A stretch of DNA of 64,000 nucleotides from Natronosalvus sp042663485 (GCA_042663485.1 JBHTAF010000001.1); one strand, 5' to 3'; shown: positions 38,171-47,455, counted from the stretch's first letter. Numbers and translations: made by a program. Notes: generated from the sequence alone by a model not told the origin.

Positions 38171-38232
38171 TCGCGCTGTACCTTCTCGAACTCCCGATTC
38201 ACTTGGCGAAAAATACTGAAAGGTAGATCGCG

Positions 38233-38667
38233 TTACTCTCCAGGCGGTTCGAAGACACCGATCTGTTGCAAGAAGCCCAGCATGTCGTTTTGGGCCCACG
38301 TCTCGACGATCTGGCCGTCTTCGATCCGGTGGATGTGGTTTCCCTCTACCACGGCCTCCTTCCCCGTCCCTTCGACCCCCATAAACTCGCCTTCGTGGGT
38401 GCCGGTGGCCCGATCTCGTCGGACCACCATATCGCCTTCGGCGATCAGGTCTTCGACCCCGCAGTGGATGTCCGGAACCGCGGTTCGAAGCATCGAGACG
38501 TATTCTTTGACCGCATCCGGGCCGTGAAGGGGCTCGGGTCTTGCAGAATTATGTTCGACGTAATTGTCTGCAATTATCTCGTCGATGAGGTCCAGATTTC
38601 CCTTGCTAATGACCTCTTCCGGGTATTTACGGACGATTTCCTTGTTTTCCGCTTCCAATGTTGCCAT
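38233..38667 (-). CDS. SnoaL-like ester cyclase / NTF2-fold protein
   Basis: 144 residues. The NTF2-like pattern is clear: NLDLIDEIIADNYVEHNSARPEPLHG, VPDIHCGVEDLIAEGDMVVRRDRATGTH and GNHIHRIEDGQIVETWAQNDMLGFLQQIG. SnoaL proteins include polyketide cyclases and many haloarchaeal proteins of unknown substrate. The conserved Asp/His set is present. Single gene. Confidence 0.83.
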   Translation of the reverse strand: MATLEAENKEIVRKYPEEVISKGNLDLIDEIIADNYVEHNSARPEPLHGPDAVKEYVSMLRTAVPDIHCGVEDLIAEGDMVVRRDRATGTHEGEFMGVEGTGKEAVVEGNHIHRIEDGQIVETWAQNDMLGFLQQIGVFEPPGE

Positions 38668-38810
38668 AGTGTCCTCCTCCGTAGCGTCCGCACGACAGTT
38701 CTCGCTCCCAACCGCCTTCGATACGAACGCTGTTCGAGAACTACCCCTTGATACGTGTTAACTCTTTACAAGGGTGGTAGACCAAGGGGGATGAGGTGGG
38801 AATCACGTTT

Positions 38811-38860
38811 TGCTGAATACGCGCTCTGTATTCAGGACAGCTGATTAAGCAGATCACTGG
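38811..38860. repeat. Dispersed palindromic repeat copy, partial
   Basis: tgctgaatacgcgctctgtattcag is a near-perfect inverted repeat (TGAATAC / GTATTCA) and matches the ends of the other copies. Confidence 0.55.
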
Positions 38861-38882
38861 CGGGGGGTTTCAACAGAGCCGA

Positions 38883-39020
38883 TTAGTACTGTTCTCGAAG
38901 CCAGTCTGCAGGGTAGACAGCGGTCATCCCTGGGGTGTCGAGGCGGAACTGCTGGGGCGGCATCGTCTTGGCGTAGGTCTTCTCCTTGGGAGGGGTGCTG
39001 GAGGATCGATGGGCGCAGAA
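38883..39020 (-). pseudogene. Remnant of the 3' end of a HerA/VirB4-like ATPase gene
   Basis: About 110-140 bases match 43261-43400, the last 40 or so codons of the large ATPase gene (FRIDTPGMTAVYPADW and the preceding region), with scattered substitutions. The match fades just before the halocyanin stop codon. The two copies face the same way and bracket the 4.2 kb metal module. Confidence 0.75.
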
Positions 39021-39023
39021 AAC

Positions 39024-39677
39024 TCAGTCGAGAACTTCCATCGCCATCTTGTTTAACTCGCTGATCTTTTCTCGTGCTGTTTCCGGTAATTCTTCTTGTG
39101 GCTCAGCTAGCCCCGGCTCACTCTCGGTATCAGGATTTCCGACGACGACGCCACCGAGCATCCCCATCGACTCGTGCGGGATGCAATAGTAGTCGTAGAC
39201 GCCTTCTACTTCGAACGTCTGCTCGAAAGTGGTACCGCTCTCGCTGAGCGAGCCACTATCCCACGATTCCGCGCCATCTGGGATCCGATCTGGTTTGTCA
39301 TTGGCAGCGTGGTACGCAGTCGTCGTGTGAGTTCCGCTTTCGAGCGTCCACGTAACGGTTCCACCGGCGTTGACCCACACGAGGTGAGGATCGAAATGGT
39401 GTTCGGAACCATCGGAATACATCTCCACGGTAACGCTGTCGGACGGTTCTGTGGAGAGTTCGTCATGGCCATGGGATTCATCATGGCCGTCGTCTTCATC
39501 GTGTTCTTCGCCATCACCGTGAGTGTGGGATTCCTCGTTGGATTCATCAATATCGTCAGGTGGGCCTTCCTGTGTGGCTGAATTGTCTGTGCATCCCGCG
39601 GTAGCTACAACTGTTGTTGCGACCACGGTCGCCTTCAGGAACCGTCGGCGTTGCGTACATCGAGTATTGTGTTTCAT
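39024..39677 (-). CDS. Halocyanin-like blue copper lipoprotein
   Basis: 217 residues. The Tat motif RRRFLKATVVATT and lipobox ATAGC indicate export and lipid anchoring. A His/Asp/Glu-rich linker (about 45-75) may bind metal. The cupredoxin domain has the type 1 ligands: His in ESGTHTTTAYH, then Cys, His and Met in YYCIPHESMGM. Such proteins carry electrons at the outer membrane face. It lies 115 bases downstream of the ZIP transporter on the same strand and is probably part of that metal module. Confidence 0.88.
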   Translation of the reverse strand: MKHNTRCTQRRRFLKATVVATTVVATAGCTDNSATQEGPPDDIDESNEESHTHGDGEEHDEDDGHDESHGHDELSTEPSDSVTVEMYSDGSEHHFDPHLVWVNAGGTVTWTLESGTHTTTAYHAANDKPDRIPDGAESWDSGSLSESGTTFEQTFEVEGVYDYYCIPHESMGMLGGVVVGNPDTESEPGLAEPQEELPETAREKISELNKMAMEVLD

Positions 39678-39791
39678 GCGTTCAAATCACGTGTTTTCCT
39701 GCTTTCCGGAAACTCCACGCGTATCGTGCTGGTATTGTCTCCGTCGTTGCAATTGGGAGGTCATCTGGTTCTCCTCGAGTTGGCGTCTGCA

Positions 39792-41042
39792 CTAGAGCGC
39801 AACGAACAGGTCGGTGACGTACATCACACCGAGGCCGGCGAGGAACGCCAGCAAGTTCGTCGCACTCCCAACGCGTCCACCTTGCGTGCGGATCATTCCG
39901 GCAATCTCCCAATTGACCTGGAGGATCGCCCCAACGCCAATGGCGAGGAAGAACGCCCCGAGCGTGGGCGAGTAGGCAAGGCCGCCGATCCAGCCGCCGA
40001 GGATGACCGGCGCCCCCGCAATCAGTCCGAGTGCGGCAAAGTGATACCAGCTAGGACGCTCGCCACGAGCAACGGGTGCGACGACTGCTGGCCCCTCGGT
40101 CACGTTGTGCAACATGAAGCCGATCACGAGGAATGCGCCAAGCGAAACGCGGCCAAGCGCGAATGAACTCCCGATAGCGAGCCCTTCGGCCAGATTGTGC
40201 AGCCCGATGCCGAGTGCGACGAGGTAGGCGACCCACAGCCCACTACTGGCGCGTGCGTCGCCTGCGGCTGCACGCCCTTCGCGCCAGGCGCTGACCGACT
40301 GGACGAGCAGAAGCGCCCCGAGGATGCCGAGGACCACGAGAGCAGTCCCCTCGTACGCCCCGGGGATCTCCTCGGCGAGTTCGAACGCTTCGAACCCCGC
40401 ATCGATCGCGAGGAAGGCAAGTACCCCCGCAGCGAACGTGAGCACGGCGTGTAGCCAGCGATTGCTCATCGCCCGAATAAACGGGAACCATAGCATCCCG
40501 AGTGCAACCGGGATAACGCCAACGAACACCCCAATGAGCGCGAGCGACCAGAGGACGTCGGTGGTGAGCCCCGGCGTTTCACTCGGTGCGACGATCGTGT
40601 GGCCAAACGTCGTCCCGTCAGAGGCGACGAGCGCGGTGTGGATATCCCAGCCGGGTTGCCAGTGGTACGGCACGACGACCTGCGCGCTCTCCATCGGGGC
40701 GAGTGTCTGGTCACCGCCAGCGCCCTCAACCTCGAAGTTCCAATACGCGTCGTTGATGAGAACCTGCGAGATCGTAACTGCGTCAGGTCCATTGTTGGTT
40801 ACGTGTAGAACAATGGTGTCCTCGCTCGGCAGCGTCGTGTGCGTAATCGTCAGATCCGGAAGCGGCTCACCGCTCTGAACACCCGCAAGAGGGGAGGTGA
40901 GGACGAACGCGCCGATAACGAGAGCCAACAAGACGAGCGGCAACACGGCGACGACCCAGGACGGGAGTCCAAAGGGTCGTACTGATCGTTCGTCGGTCGC
41001 CACCCCACCATCGGTCGATGTAGACGAAATCTTGTCGGTCAT
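39792..41042 (-). CDS. ZIP family metal transporter with extracellular beta domain
   Basis: 416 residues. One helix (residues 28-50), then an outside domain of about 110 residues resembling CARDB/cupredoxin sandwiches (DTIVLHVTNNGPDAVTISQVLI, VVVPYHWQPGWDI). The ZIP core follows with GIGLHNLAEGLAIGSS and GFMLHNVTEGPAVVAPV, which carry the H-N-x-x-E metal sites. The ATG directly follows the multicopper oxidase stop (TAGATG). Divalent metal import is typical of ZIP. The added domain could receive metal from or interact with the oxidase. Confidence 0.87.
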   Translation of the reverse strand: MTDKISSTSTDGGVATDERSVRPFGLPSWVVAVLPLVLLALVIGAFVLTSPLAGVQSGEPLPDLTITHTTLPSEDTIVLHVTNNGPDAVTISQVLINDAYWNFEVEGAGGDQTLAPMESAQVVVPYHWQPGWDIHTALVASDGTTFGHTIVAPSETPGLTTDVLWSLALIGVFVGVIPVALGMLWFPFIRAMSNRWLHAVLTFAAGVLAFLAIDAGFEAFELAEEIPGAYEGTALVVLGILGALLLVQSVSAWREGRAAAGDARASSGLWVAYLVALGIGLHNLAEGLAIGSSFALGRVSLGAFLVIGFMLHNVTEGPAVVAPVARGERPSWYHFAALGLIAGAPVILGGWIGGLAYSPTLGAFFLAIGVGAILQVNWEIAGMIRTQGGRVGSATNLLAFLAGLGVMYVTDLFVAL

Positions 41043-42299
41043 CTACACCACCTCGAAGAAGCTCATCCAGCCGAGTTCAGCGAACTCGGACTGGTGGGCG
41101 TGGAACATGTATAGCCCCGGCTCGTGATCGGAGTAGTCGATTTCGAGGATTCCACGCTGGGCCTGACACTGCATGATCGTATCCACGTTCTTGAGCGTCG
41201 GTTGGAGTGTCGTGCCGTGATCATAGTAGTCGAAGAACTGCGAATGCGTGTGGAACGAGTTGATGGGATCGAACTCGATGACGTTCGAGAGGTACACTCG
41301 CTGGAGCTGGTTCCGGTCGATCTGAATCGGGTGCTTGGTTTCCCCAGCCTCCCAGTTGCCGTTCCCGTCAGTACTGCCAACGCCATAAGCGAACGCCTGC
41401 GTGTTGGCGGCGTAGACCTCGTTGTCGCCGTCGAAGTTCGTGTCGAATCCGTTCATCATCATCACCATCTCGTTGACGTCGTCGTTCTCAGCGTACTCGT
41501 GATTGCGAGAACGGGCGATTTCGACGAGTTCGTCTCGGTACTCATCGGTAATCGGTCCGTGGTAGTTCACGTAATCGCGTGGATTCTCACGGACGCGGTC
41601 AGGGTCTGGATCGACGATGATCGTCCCGTAGAGGCCGCGGTGGATGTGTTCCTTGAGCGGCATTGCGTGGCAGTGGTAGAAATGCATCCCCGTTGGCTGG
41701 GCGATCCATTCATAGGTGAACGATTCACCCGGTGCGATTGCCCCAGGACCGTTCTGGGGCACACCGTCCATCGTCGGATCGAGATTTCGAAGGTGCGGGT
41801 GGATCGTATGGGCGTGGCGACTTCCATTGGTGAACTTCACCCGGATGAGATCGCCTTCAACGACTCGAAGCGTAGGCCCAGGAACCTGCCCGTTGAACGC
41901 CCACGCGTCGAACTCGATCCCGGGCGCAATGGTAATCGGGACATCGACAGCCGTGAGTTCGAACTCTCGTACAGTTCGTCCGTCCTCCTCGTAGGCCTCT
42001 TGTTGAACGTTCTCTTGGCCGTTTCGTCCCGTATTGAACGCCGTGAGGTATTCGTGTGGATCGAAGTCCGTGTCCTCGAATTCGCCGACGACGCCATGTC
42101 CGCCGTGCCCATCGTGATCGTCGTGCCCTCCACTGATCGCTCTGCTTCGACCGACGCCGAACGCAGCGCTGCCAGCGACCCCAATACCGCCGAGGACGGA
42201 GCGCCGCGTGGCGGTTACATCTGACTGGAGTCGCTCGACCAGCCGTCGTTCGAGCGTTCGCGTTACCTCTTCGGCTGTCCCGTAGTCTACAGTGGGCAT
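41043..42299 (-). CDS. Tat-exported two-domain multicopper oxidase
   Basis: 418 residues from the ATG at 42299; a GTG at 42311 is an alternative. TRRSVLGGIGVAGSAAFGVG is a Tat signal that starts unusually late (about residue 30). Two cupredoxin domains carry HAHTIHPHLRN and HFYHCHAMPLKEHIH in the first, INSFHTHSQFF and MFHAHQSEFAELGW in the second. These are the ligands of type 1 and type 2/3 copper sites. It may oxidise Cu(I), Fe(II) or Mn(II) outside the cell. First of a tight operon with the ZIP gene. A DtxR-type operator candidate lies upstream. Confidence 0.85.
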   Translation of the reverse strand: MPTVDYGTAEEVTRTLERRLVERLQSDVTATRRSVLGGIGVAGSAAFGVGRSRAISGGHDDHDGHGGHGVVGEFEDTDFDPHEYLTAFNTGRNGQENVQQEAYEEDGRTVREFELTAVDVPITIAPGIEFDAWAFNGQVPGPTLRVVEGDLIRVKFTNGSRHAHTIHPHLRNLDPTMDGVPQNGPGAIAPGESFTYEWIAQPTGMHFYHCHAMPLKEHIHRGLYGTIIVDPDPDRVRENPRDYVNYHGPITDEYRDELVEIARSRNHEYAENDDVNEMVMMMNGFDTNFDGDNEVYAANTQAFAYGVGSTDGNGNWEAGETKHPIQIDRNQLQRVYLSNVIEFDPINSFHTHSQFFDYYDHGTTLQPTLKNVDTIMQCQAQRGILEIDYSDHEPGLYMFHAHQSEFAELGWMSFFEVV

Positions 42300-42381
42300 T
42301 CGCCCCTCCACTTACCCAATCGTGGTTCAGTCATTGCTAGATGCTTGCACCCACCCACCCATAGTTTTGACTGTTCTAAAC

Positions 42382-42396
42382 TTAGTCTTCGTCTAA
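42382..42396. promoter_or_regulatory. TTAG-N7-CTAA, candidate metal-regulator operator
   Basis: TTAGTCTTCGTCTAA lies about 85 bases before the multicopper oxidase start. A similar TTAG-N6-CTAA is beside the TATA box of the DtxR-family gene. Confidence 0.4.
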
Positions 42397-42425
42397 TCTA
42401 ATAAGGGGGGAACGCCTCGCTCTGT

Positions 42426-43097
42426 TTATTCATCTACAGGACGGACACGAATTGAGCGGGCTACCTCTTTTGGGACTGAAACGGACTCTGTGTGATTATT
42501 CAATTGGAGCGTAATCATACCGAACGGGGCGATTTCGATGATTGTAGCCTTGATTCCGGGTTTGATCCCTATTTTAGACAAATACGAAAGCGTCTCTTTG
42601 TCTTGATCGCTCACCCGCGTAACCAGTACTCGATCGCCTACTGCGTGTTCTACGAGCCTGCGTGACTGATCGATATCCGGGACCGAAAGCTCCGGGCCGG
42701 GTATCGGATCGCCGTGTGGGTCCGTCGTTGGTTCGTCGAGAAGCTCGGTGAGTCGCTCGGCAAACCGATCGCTGATGTGGTGTTCGAGTCGATCTGCTTC
42801 CTCGTGAACCTCGCTCCAATCGTATTCGAGATGGTCAGCAAGATACCGTTCTAAGAGCCGATGGTGACGAATGACTTCGAGTGCGATTGGTTCACCGGTT
42901 TTCGTCAGTTGTACGCCGTGGTACGGTTCGTGTTCGACGAGACCATGATCAGCCAATTTCTTGATCATGCTCGTCGCAGTTGGCGGTTTTACACCGATGT
43001 ATGCCGCTAAATCGGAGGTAGAGACTGCGCCTTCCGTTTCCGACTGAAGAATATAGATTGCCTTGAGATAGTCCTCCATGCTGTCGCTCAAGATCAT
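42426..43097 (-). CDS. DtxR/MntR/SirR-family metal-dependent repressor
   Basis: 223 residues. The N-terminal wHTH reads SMEDYLKAIYILQSETEGAVST, SDLAAYIGVKPPTATSMIKKL. The dimer/metal-binding domain includes EPIALEVIRHHRLLERYL and EVHEEADRLEHHIS, with the His/Glu ligands. A C-terminal FeoA-like SH3 domain follows (GIKPGIKATIIEIAPFGMITLQL). It senses Fe(II) or Mn(II) and represses uptake genes. It starts 25 bases from a TATA box (leaderless), with the operator candidate between them. Confidence 0.9.
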   Translation of the reverse strand: MILSDSMEDYLKAIYILQSETEGAVSTSDLAAYIGVKPPTATSMIKKLADHGLVEHEPYHGVQLTKTGEPIALEVIRHHRLLERYLADHLEYDWSEVHEEADRLEHHISDRFAERLTELLDEPTTDPHGDPIPGPELSVPDIDQSRRLVEHAVGDRVLVTRVSDQDKETLSYLSKIGIKPGIKATIIEIAPFGMITLQLNNHTESVSVPKEVARSIRVRPVDE

Positions 43098-43105
43098 CGT
43101 CGAAA

Positions 43106-43119
43106 TTAGGTGGAGCTAA
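43106..43119. promoter_or_regulatory. TTAG-N6-CTAA overlapping the DtxR-family promoter
   Basis: TTAGGTGGAGCTAA lies between the ATG at 43097 and the TATA box (ttataaatt, about 43121-43129). A repressor bound there would block the start site, which suggests autoregulation. Confidence 0.45.
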
Positions 43120-43264
43120 ATTATAAATTATTTCCCTCAAAATACGCCGTTCTGGGCTCCTTCTTTCGCTAAATGCTGCCGGCAAAACGGTCTGTGTGAA
43201 CTACCCCACCCTACTCGCTCCCTGCGTTGCCCCTTGAGGAAGGGAACTCAACGCCAATCGCCAG

Positions 43265-46200
43265 TTAATACTGCTCCCGAAGCCAGTCTGCAGGGTAGAC
43301 AGCGGTCATCCCTGGAGTGTCGATGCGGAACTGCTGAGGCGGCGTCGTCTTGGCGTAGGTCTTCTCGACGCGAGGCTCGCCTTCGATCGGATCATTGAGC
43401 GCAGAAAGTACCTTGTGACCATCGGCCTGTTTCATAACCACCCAGATAGCCTCGTCGGGCTCGCACGAAGCCATCTTATCGAAGTCTTCGGGAACCGCCC
43501 GGTGGTAGTCATGATTGATCCGTTCGACTTCGGCAGTGACGACAATCTCGCCATCGGCGTTGACACCCGCGAGGTCAAGTCGATGTTGGTCGTCGAGGTC
43601 GTAGTATGGAATCACCTCCGTGACATTCGAGTCAGCGCTCTGGGCGTACGCCGCCTCGAGATACTGGCGAGTCACCTCGATGCCGAAGACGTGCTGGCTG
43701 GACTCTTCGAGGTCGCCAGCCCCGTGGCCATAGTCGACGCCGCGTCGATAGCTCTCCCCGATGGCAGACCGGCCGTCCGACGAAACCGTATAGAGCCGGT
43801 GTGGATGATCGGTATCGTGACGAAGGACGTCTGCCTCGAGCAGTGGCGTAATGTCGTCGTTGTCGATGCCGACGTACTCCTGGAGCCTGAGCATCGAATC
43901 AGAGAGGATGTCGTACTCGAGGGGATCGTATCGCAGCTGCTGGGCGTTGTAGACCGCCTGTAAGAACAACAGTTGTCGATCACTCCACTCTGAGGCTTCG
44001 CGCTCGGCTGGCGTGAGTTTGAGATTGATTTCACAGACCGGGATATCGTCGGCGTCGACGTCCTCGAGGGAGTGACAGCACTCGATCGCTCGCTTCATCC
44101 CATCGATCGTTGGGTCGTAGCGATTCTCACACTCGCCACAACAGAGTGCGTCGATCGCTTCGTCGTAGACGACACAGTCAGGAAATCGCTTTGTATGGGG
44201 GAGAAACGAGTCTACGCGGAGCGACGATTCACTGTGCGCTGGTTCGTCTCCCTCAGAATCGTCTGATGAGTCAGTGTGAACGGCCTGGGTTGGTTCTGAT
44301 TCGTGGCCGAGTCCCGAGCGTCTCCAGGTCTCGAGAGTGATAGACTCGAAGGCCGCGTCGAAGGCTCGTTTTTGCTCGCCCGTAAGTGGCTCATCGCTCG
44401 CTGGATGGCCGCGTGGTGGAGTTAACGAACGGCCGAGAAACGGCCGTGCCGGCGGGGATCCGAATTCGGCAGCAGGGCGGATAAGCCACTCCCCGTGACG
44501 AATCGCAGCGAGGCGTCGTGCTACCTTGCGGGGTGGGACGTCATCAGTCGCCAGCGTCTTCGCGAGGTCGTCTTCGATGCTGACGTTGCCGACGACGAGG
44601 GTACCGATCTCGTTGAGCGCCTCTTCGTACGTCTGGTTCGAGGGATCGGGCGAGTCGAGCTGACTCGGAAACTGGACGCCCAGCATGATCGAGAGGCCGA
44701 AGGACCGACCCTGGGAGAGCAGCGTATCCACCAACTGGGTGGCCGCGACGTCTTTCGCTTCCTCAAGATACAGGTTGACCTGCGGTGGGTTCGGTGGTGT
44801 ATCCGGAGCTTCAGCGCGGGCTTTCAACGCACTCCACATATTCGAGAGCAAGACGAGCGTGAGCGCTCGCTTGACTCGCTCTTCCATGCCACCGAAGTCG
44901 AAGATGACGACGCTGTCTTCGTCGATAACATCGATAAAATCGAAGTGTGGGTTCCGAGTCTGATCGGATTCACGTTCTGGTTCAATCTGTGTTGCATCGT
45001 CAAAACGTAATTCGCGACCAGAGTCCTGGGCTGAGTCTCCGTGGTCAGCATCCGGAGACTCGACGTAAACGTAATCGAACAGCGGCGCCAGTCGATCGTC
45101 CGTGGCAATCGTTTCGACTCGAGCAACGGCACCACCGAGGACCATATTGAAGACGTCGCGATCGCGCTCGAGCAATCCCGCGAAGTACTCCGTGAGTCGT
45201 TCGTCTGAGGTCGGCGGTGGTGATCGGTCACTCAGCGTTCGCTGAAGCGCCCTGTACAGATCTTTGTGTGAGATTGCATCCGAACCATGGATGGGGTCGT
45301 ACAACGCACGCAGGTGATTACGGATGGCTTTGGTCGACTCGGTAGCGCCGTAGTACTGCTCTTCGCCCATGAGTCCCGCGAGAATCTCCTCGTAGTGGCC
45401 CGCGATCCGTGATCGGGCTTCCTCTCGAGAGAGACCCGCGTCCAGAAGTGGGCCGATATCGAACAGCGAGAGCGCAGGGAGCATCTTCGTGAGATCGAAG
45501 TACTGGACGGTATCGGCATCGAGGCCACCAGCGGCCGCGTAGTGCGTTTGGAGATACTCTTCGGCCGTGCCCCCGCCTTTGTAGTCAAACAGGATCTCCG
45601 GGCCAGCTGTGGCCGTCGTGTTGGACAGCATGGCCCCTGCCGTGAGGACCGATTTCCCGGAGCCAGTATCTCCGGCGATGAACAGATGGCGGTCCTGTAG
45701 GTCGGGCGGGAGGACGAACCGGTCACCAGCTGGCTGTCGATCATCGGTCAACGGACGGCACAGCGCCTGTCCAGTCCCCGTGTAACGAGCGAGTTGCTGT
45801 GGGGCCGGGAGTGGGAGTCCAGTTCGCTCTGCATGTCGTGCCTCGAGGGCTCGCTGACCCCGTGCAGTGAGGCCACCACCATCCAGCAGGCAGAACACGG
45901 GCAGTTCCGTCGCGGAAACGACGATTCCAGAGCTCTCGTGTGACTTCCACGGGAAACGGTTCCCGAGCTCGTCGTACGTTGACTCGAGGCAGGCTCTGTC
46001 CATGAGCGTCTCGTACAGGTGCGTGCCAGGCGGGGTGAGACCCGTATGAAAATCTTCGTCGGTGACGACGTGGCCTGCAATCTCGTGGAAATCCCCGCTA
46101 AGATGGGACAGCGCTCCTGCAAGGTTGTGCGCGACCTTGGTCACCGTCTCCGGGTCGTCCTTGGAGAGCACAACCGCTCGGACGGATGCCTGAAAAGCGT

Positions 46201-47164
46201 GTCTGTGATCACGACGTTCGAGTGCCTCGAGGCGGTCTCGATAGGCCGGTGTGATCTCCCGCTCTGTGCGCTCTTTTGACGCCGGTCGCGGAAAGAGAAA
46301 CTCCGAGAGTCGATCACCACTCGTGACGACCTCACTCTCGAGTTCGAATCGATACTCGTCTGCGAGCGGTTGGAGAGAGCCTGCCGGTCGGCAGACCACC
46401 TGGTAGATGACCGGGACGTCACTCTCACAGAGCGTTTCGACGAGCGTAGCAAGCGGAACGCGAGGTGAGTCAGTGGATTGAGACTCCTGTCTGGACCGGG
46501 TTGAGGATCGAGTGTCAGGCTCGTCGAACGACTTGAACGGCATGAGCCAATCGCGGCGTAACTGGGCCCGGCCGCGATACTCGACACCGGCGACGAACGG
46601 TTCCGACGTGGTGACTCGTTCATCAGACTCTGTGTCCAACTCGAGGTTGGGAACGTTCAGTACCACCTCGAGATCGCGTGGATGCCATTCGACTCGCGTG
46701 AGTTCGTACGAGTTCGGAACGACCGTCCGACAGATACCTTCGAGATCATCGAGGAAATCGTCGTCCGTCGTCCCGATCAGATACCGAATACTCGTATCTG
46801 CGTGCCCATCTGAGACGAGAAGCATCTCGACGACTGGCGTGTTAGAACGGCCACGTAACGTGTTCAACACGCCTGTTGCCGTCCGGCCCTCGAGTCGCCT
46901 GTAGAGTAACTCCATCGCCTGGGCAACTGCACCGTACTCCAGCGAGTCCGTCGACGGCCGAATCTCGAGATACGTTCGCGAACGTGGCGCCTCCAGGAGC
47001 GAACTATCTGTCGTCTCGTTCTCTTTTGACGTCGTTGACGGACCATCATCGCTGTCAACGGCTGTCTCGAGGTCGCCCTGTAGGGCGGTTTCTGAACCCG
47101 TATTCGTTTCTTCGCCCATCGAGATCGACTCTGCAGGCGGCGTAGTGTGTTTTCCAGTCGCCAT
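43265..47164 (-). CDS. Large HerA/VirB4-like AAA+ ATPase of a mobile element
   Basis: 1299 residues. The N-terminal about 480 resemble the pre-ATPase part of TraC/VirB4-type proteins. Walker A is GDTGSGKSV near residue 497, with GPEILFDYKGGG after it. A long helical insert holds a probable second acidic region (DEDSVVIFDFGG). Walker B is NLYLEEAKDVA near residue 800, followed by SQGRSFGLSIMLGVQFPSQL. Cys pairs CC-x2-C lie near 1030. The last about 150 residues carry LDLAGVNADGEIVVTAEVER, reminiscent of a restriction-endonuclease fold (D...E-x-E). DNA pumping during conjugation or maintenance is inferred. Its 3' end is duplicated at 38883-39020. Confidence 0.82.
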   Translation of the reverse strand: MATGKHTTPPAESISMGEETNTGSETALQGDLETAVDSDDGPSTTSKENETTDSSLLEAPRSRTYLEIRPSTDSLEYGAVAQAMELLYRRLEGRTATGVLNTLRGRSNTPVVEMLLVSDGHADTSIRYLIGTTDDDFLDDLEGICRTVVPNSYELTRVEWHPRDLEVVLNVPNLELDTESDERVTTSEPFVAGVEYRGRAQLRRDWLMPFKSFDEPDTRSSTRSRQESQSTDSPRVPLATLVETLCESDVPVIYQVVCRPAGSLQPLADEYRFELESEVVTSGDRLSEFLFPRPASKERTEREITPAYRDRLEALERRDHRHAFQASVRAVVLSKDDPETVTKVAHNLAGALSHLSGDFHEIAGHVVTDEDFHTGLTPPGTHLYETLMDRACLESTYDELGNRFPWKSHESSGIVVSATELPVFCLLDGGGLTARGQRALEARHAERTGLPLPAPQQLARYTGTGQALCRPLTDDRQPAGDRFVLPPDLQDRHLFIAGDTGSGKSVLTAGAMLSNTTATAGPEILFDYKGGGTAEEYLQTHYAAAGGLDADTVQYFDLTKMLPALSLFDIGPLLDAGLSREEARSRIAGHYEEILAGLMGEEQYYGATESTKAIRNHLRALYDPIHGSDAISHKDLYRALQRTLSDRSPPPTSDERLTEYFAGLLERDRDVFNMVLGGAVARVETIATDDRLAPLFDYVYVESPDADHGDSAQDSGRELRFDDATQIEPERESDQTRNPHFDFIDVIDEDSVVIFDFGGMEERVKRALTLVLLSNMWSALKARAEAPDTPPNPPQVNLYLEEAKDVAATQLVDTLLSQGRSFGLSIMLGVQFPSQLDSPDPSNQTYEEALNEIGTLVVGNVSIEDDLAKTLATDDVPPRKVARRLAAIRHGEWLIRPAAEFGSPPARPFLGRSLTPPRGHPASDEPLTGEQKRAFDAAFESITLETWRRSGLGHESEPTQAVHTDSSDDSEGDEPAHSESSLRVDSFLPHTKRFPDCVVYDEAIDALCCGECENRYDPTIDGMKRAIECCHSLEDVDADDIPVCEINLKLTPAEREASEWSDRQLLFLQAVYNAQQLRYDPLEYDILSDSMLRLQEYVGIDNDDITPLLEADVLRHDTDHPHRLYTVSSDGRSAIGESYRRGVDYGHGAGDLEESSQHVFGIEVTRQYLEAAYAQSADSNVTEVIPYYDLDDQHRLDLAGVNADGEIVVTAEVERINHDYHRAVPEDFDKMASCEPDEAIWVVMKQADGHKVLSALNDPIEGEPRVEKTYAKTTPPQQFRIDTPGMTAVYPADWLREQY

Positions 47165-47455
47165 TGCTAGCTACGGAGTCGCCATCAAACGCGGCGTCGT
47201 CACTGAGGAGATAGCGATAGAGCGGCCGTGTTCGAGTAACTCCAATACCCCGTAACTGGAGTAGGTCGTATTAAATTCGTATTCGAGTTCGTGTGACTGT
47301 CACCACAACCGATAAGCGTGGCTTGGTGATCTGTGTGTAAAATTACGTTCCAACCAATTCAACGCTCCACCCTTTCTCGAGGGGGTTCCTCACTCCGTTA
47401 TCCAATAATAATGGCGGACCGATTACAGAGGAACCATTCAGCGTCCTTACCGAGA

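Noticed and set aside
41124..42224. Long plus-strand frame over the multicopper oxidase
   Set aside because: Antisense of a gene with clear copper ligands.
38883..43400. Classical att sites for the metal module
   Set aside because: The flanking copies differ at many positions, are longer than usual att cores, and no integrase lies between them; kept as duplication evidence only.
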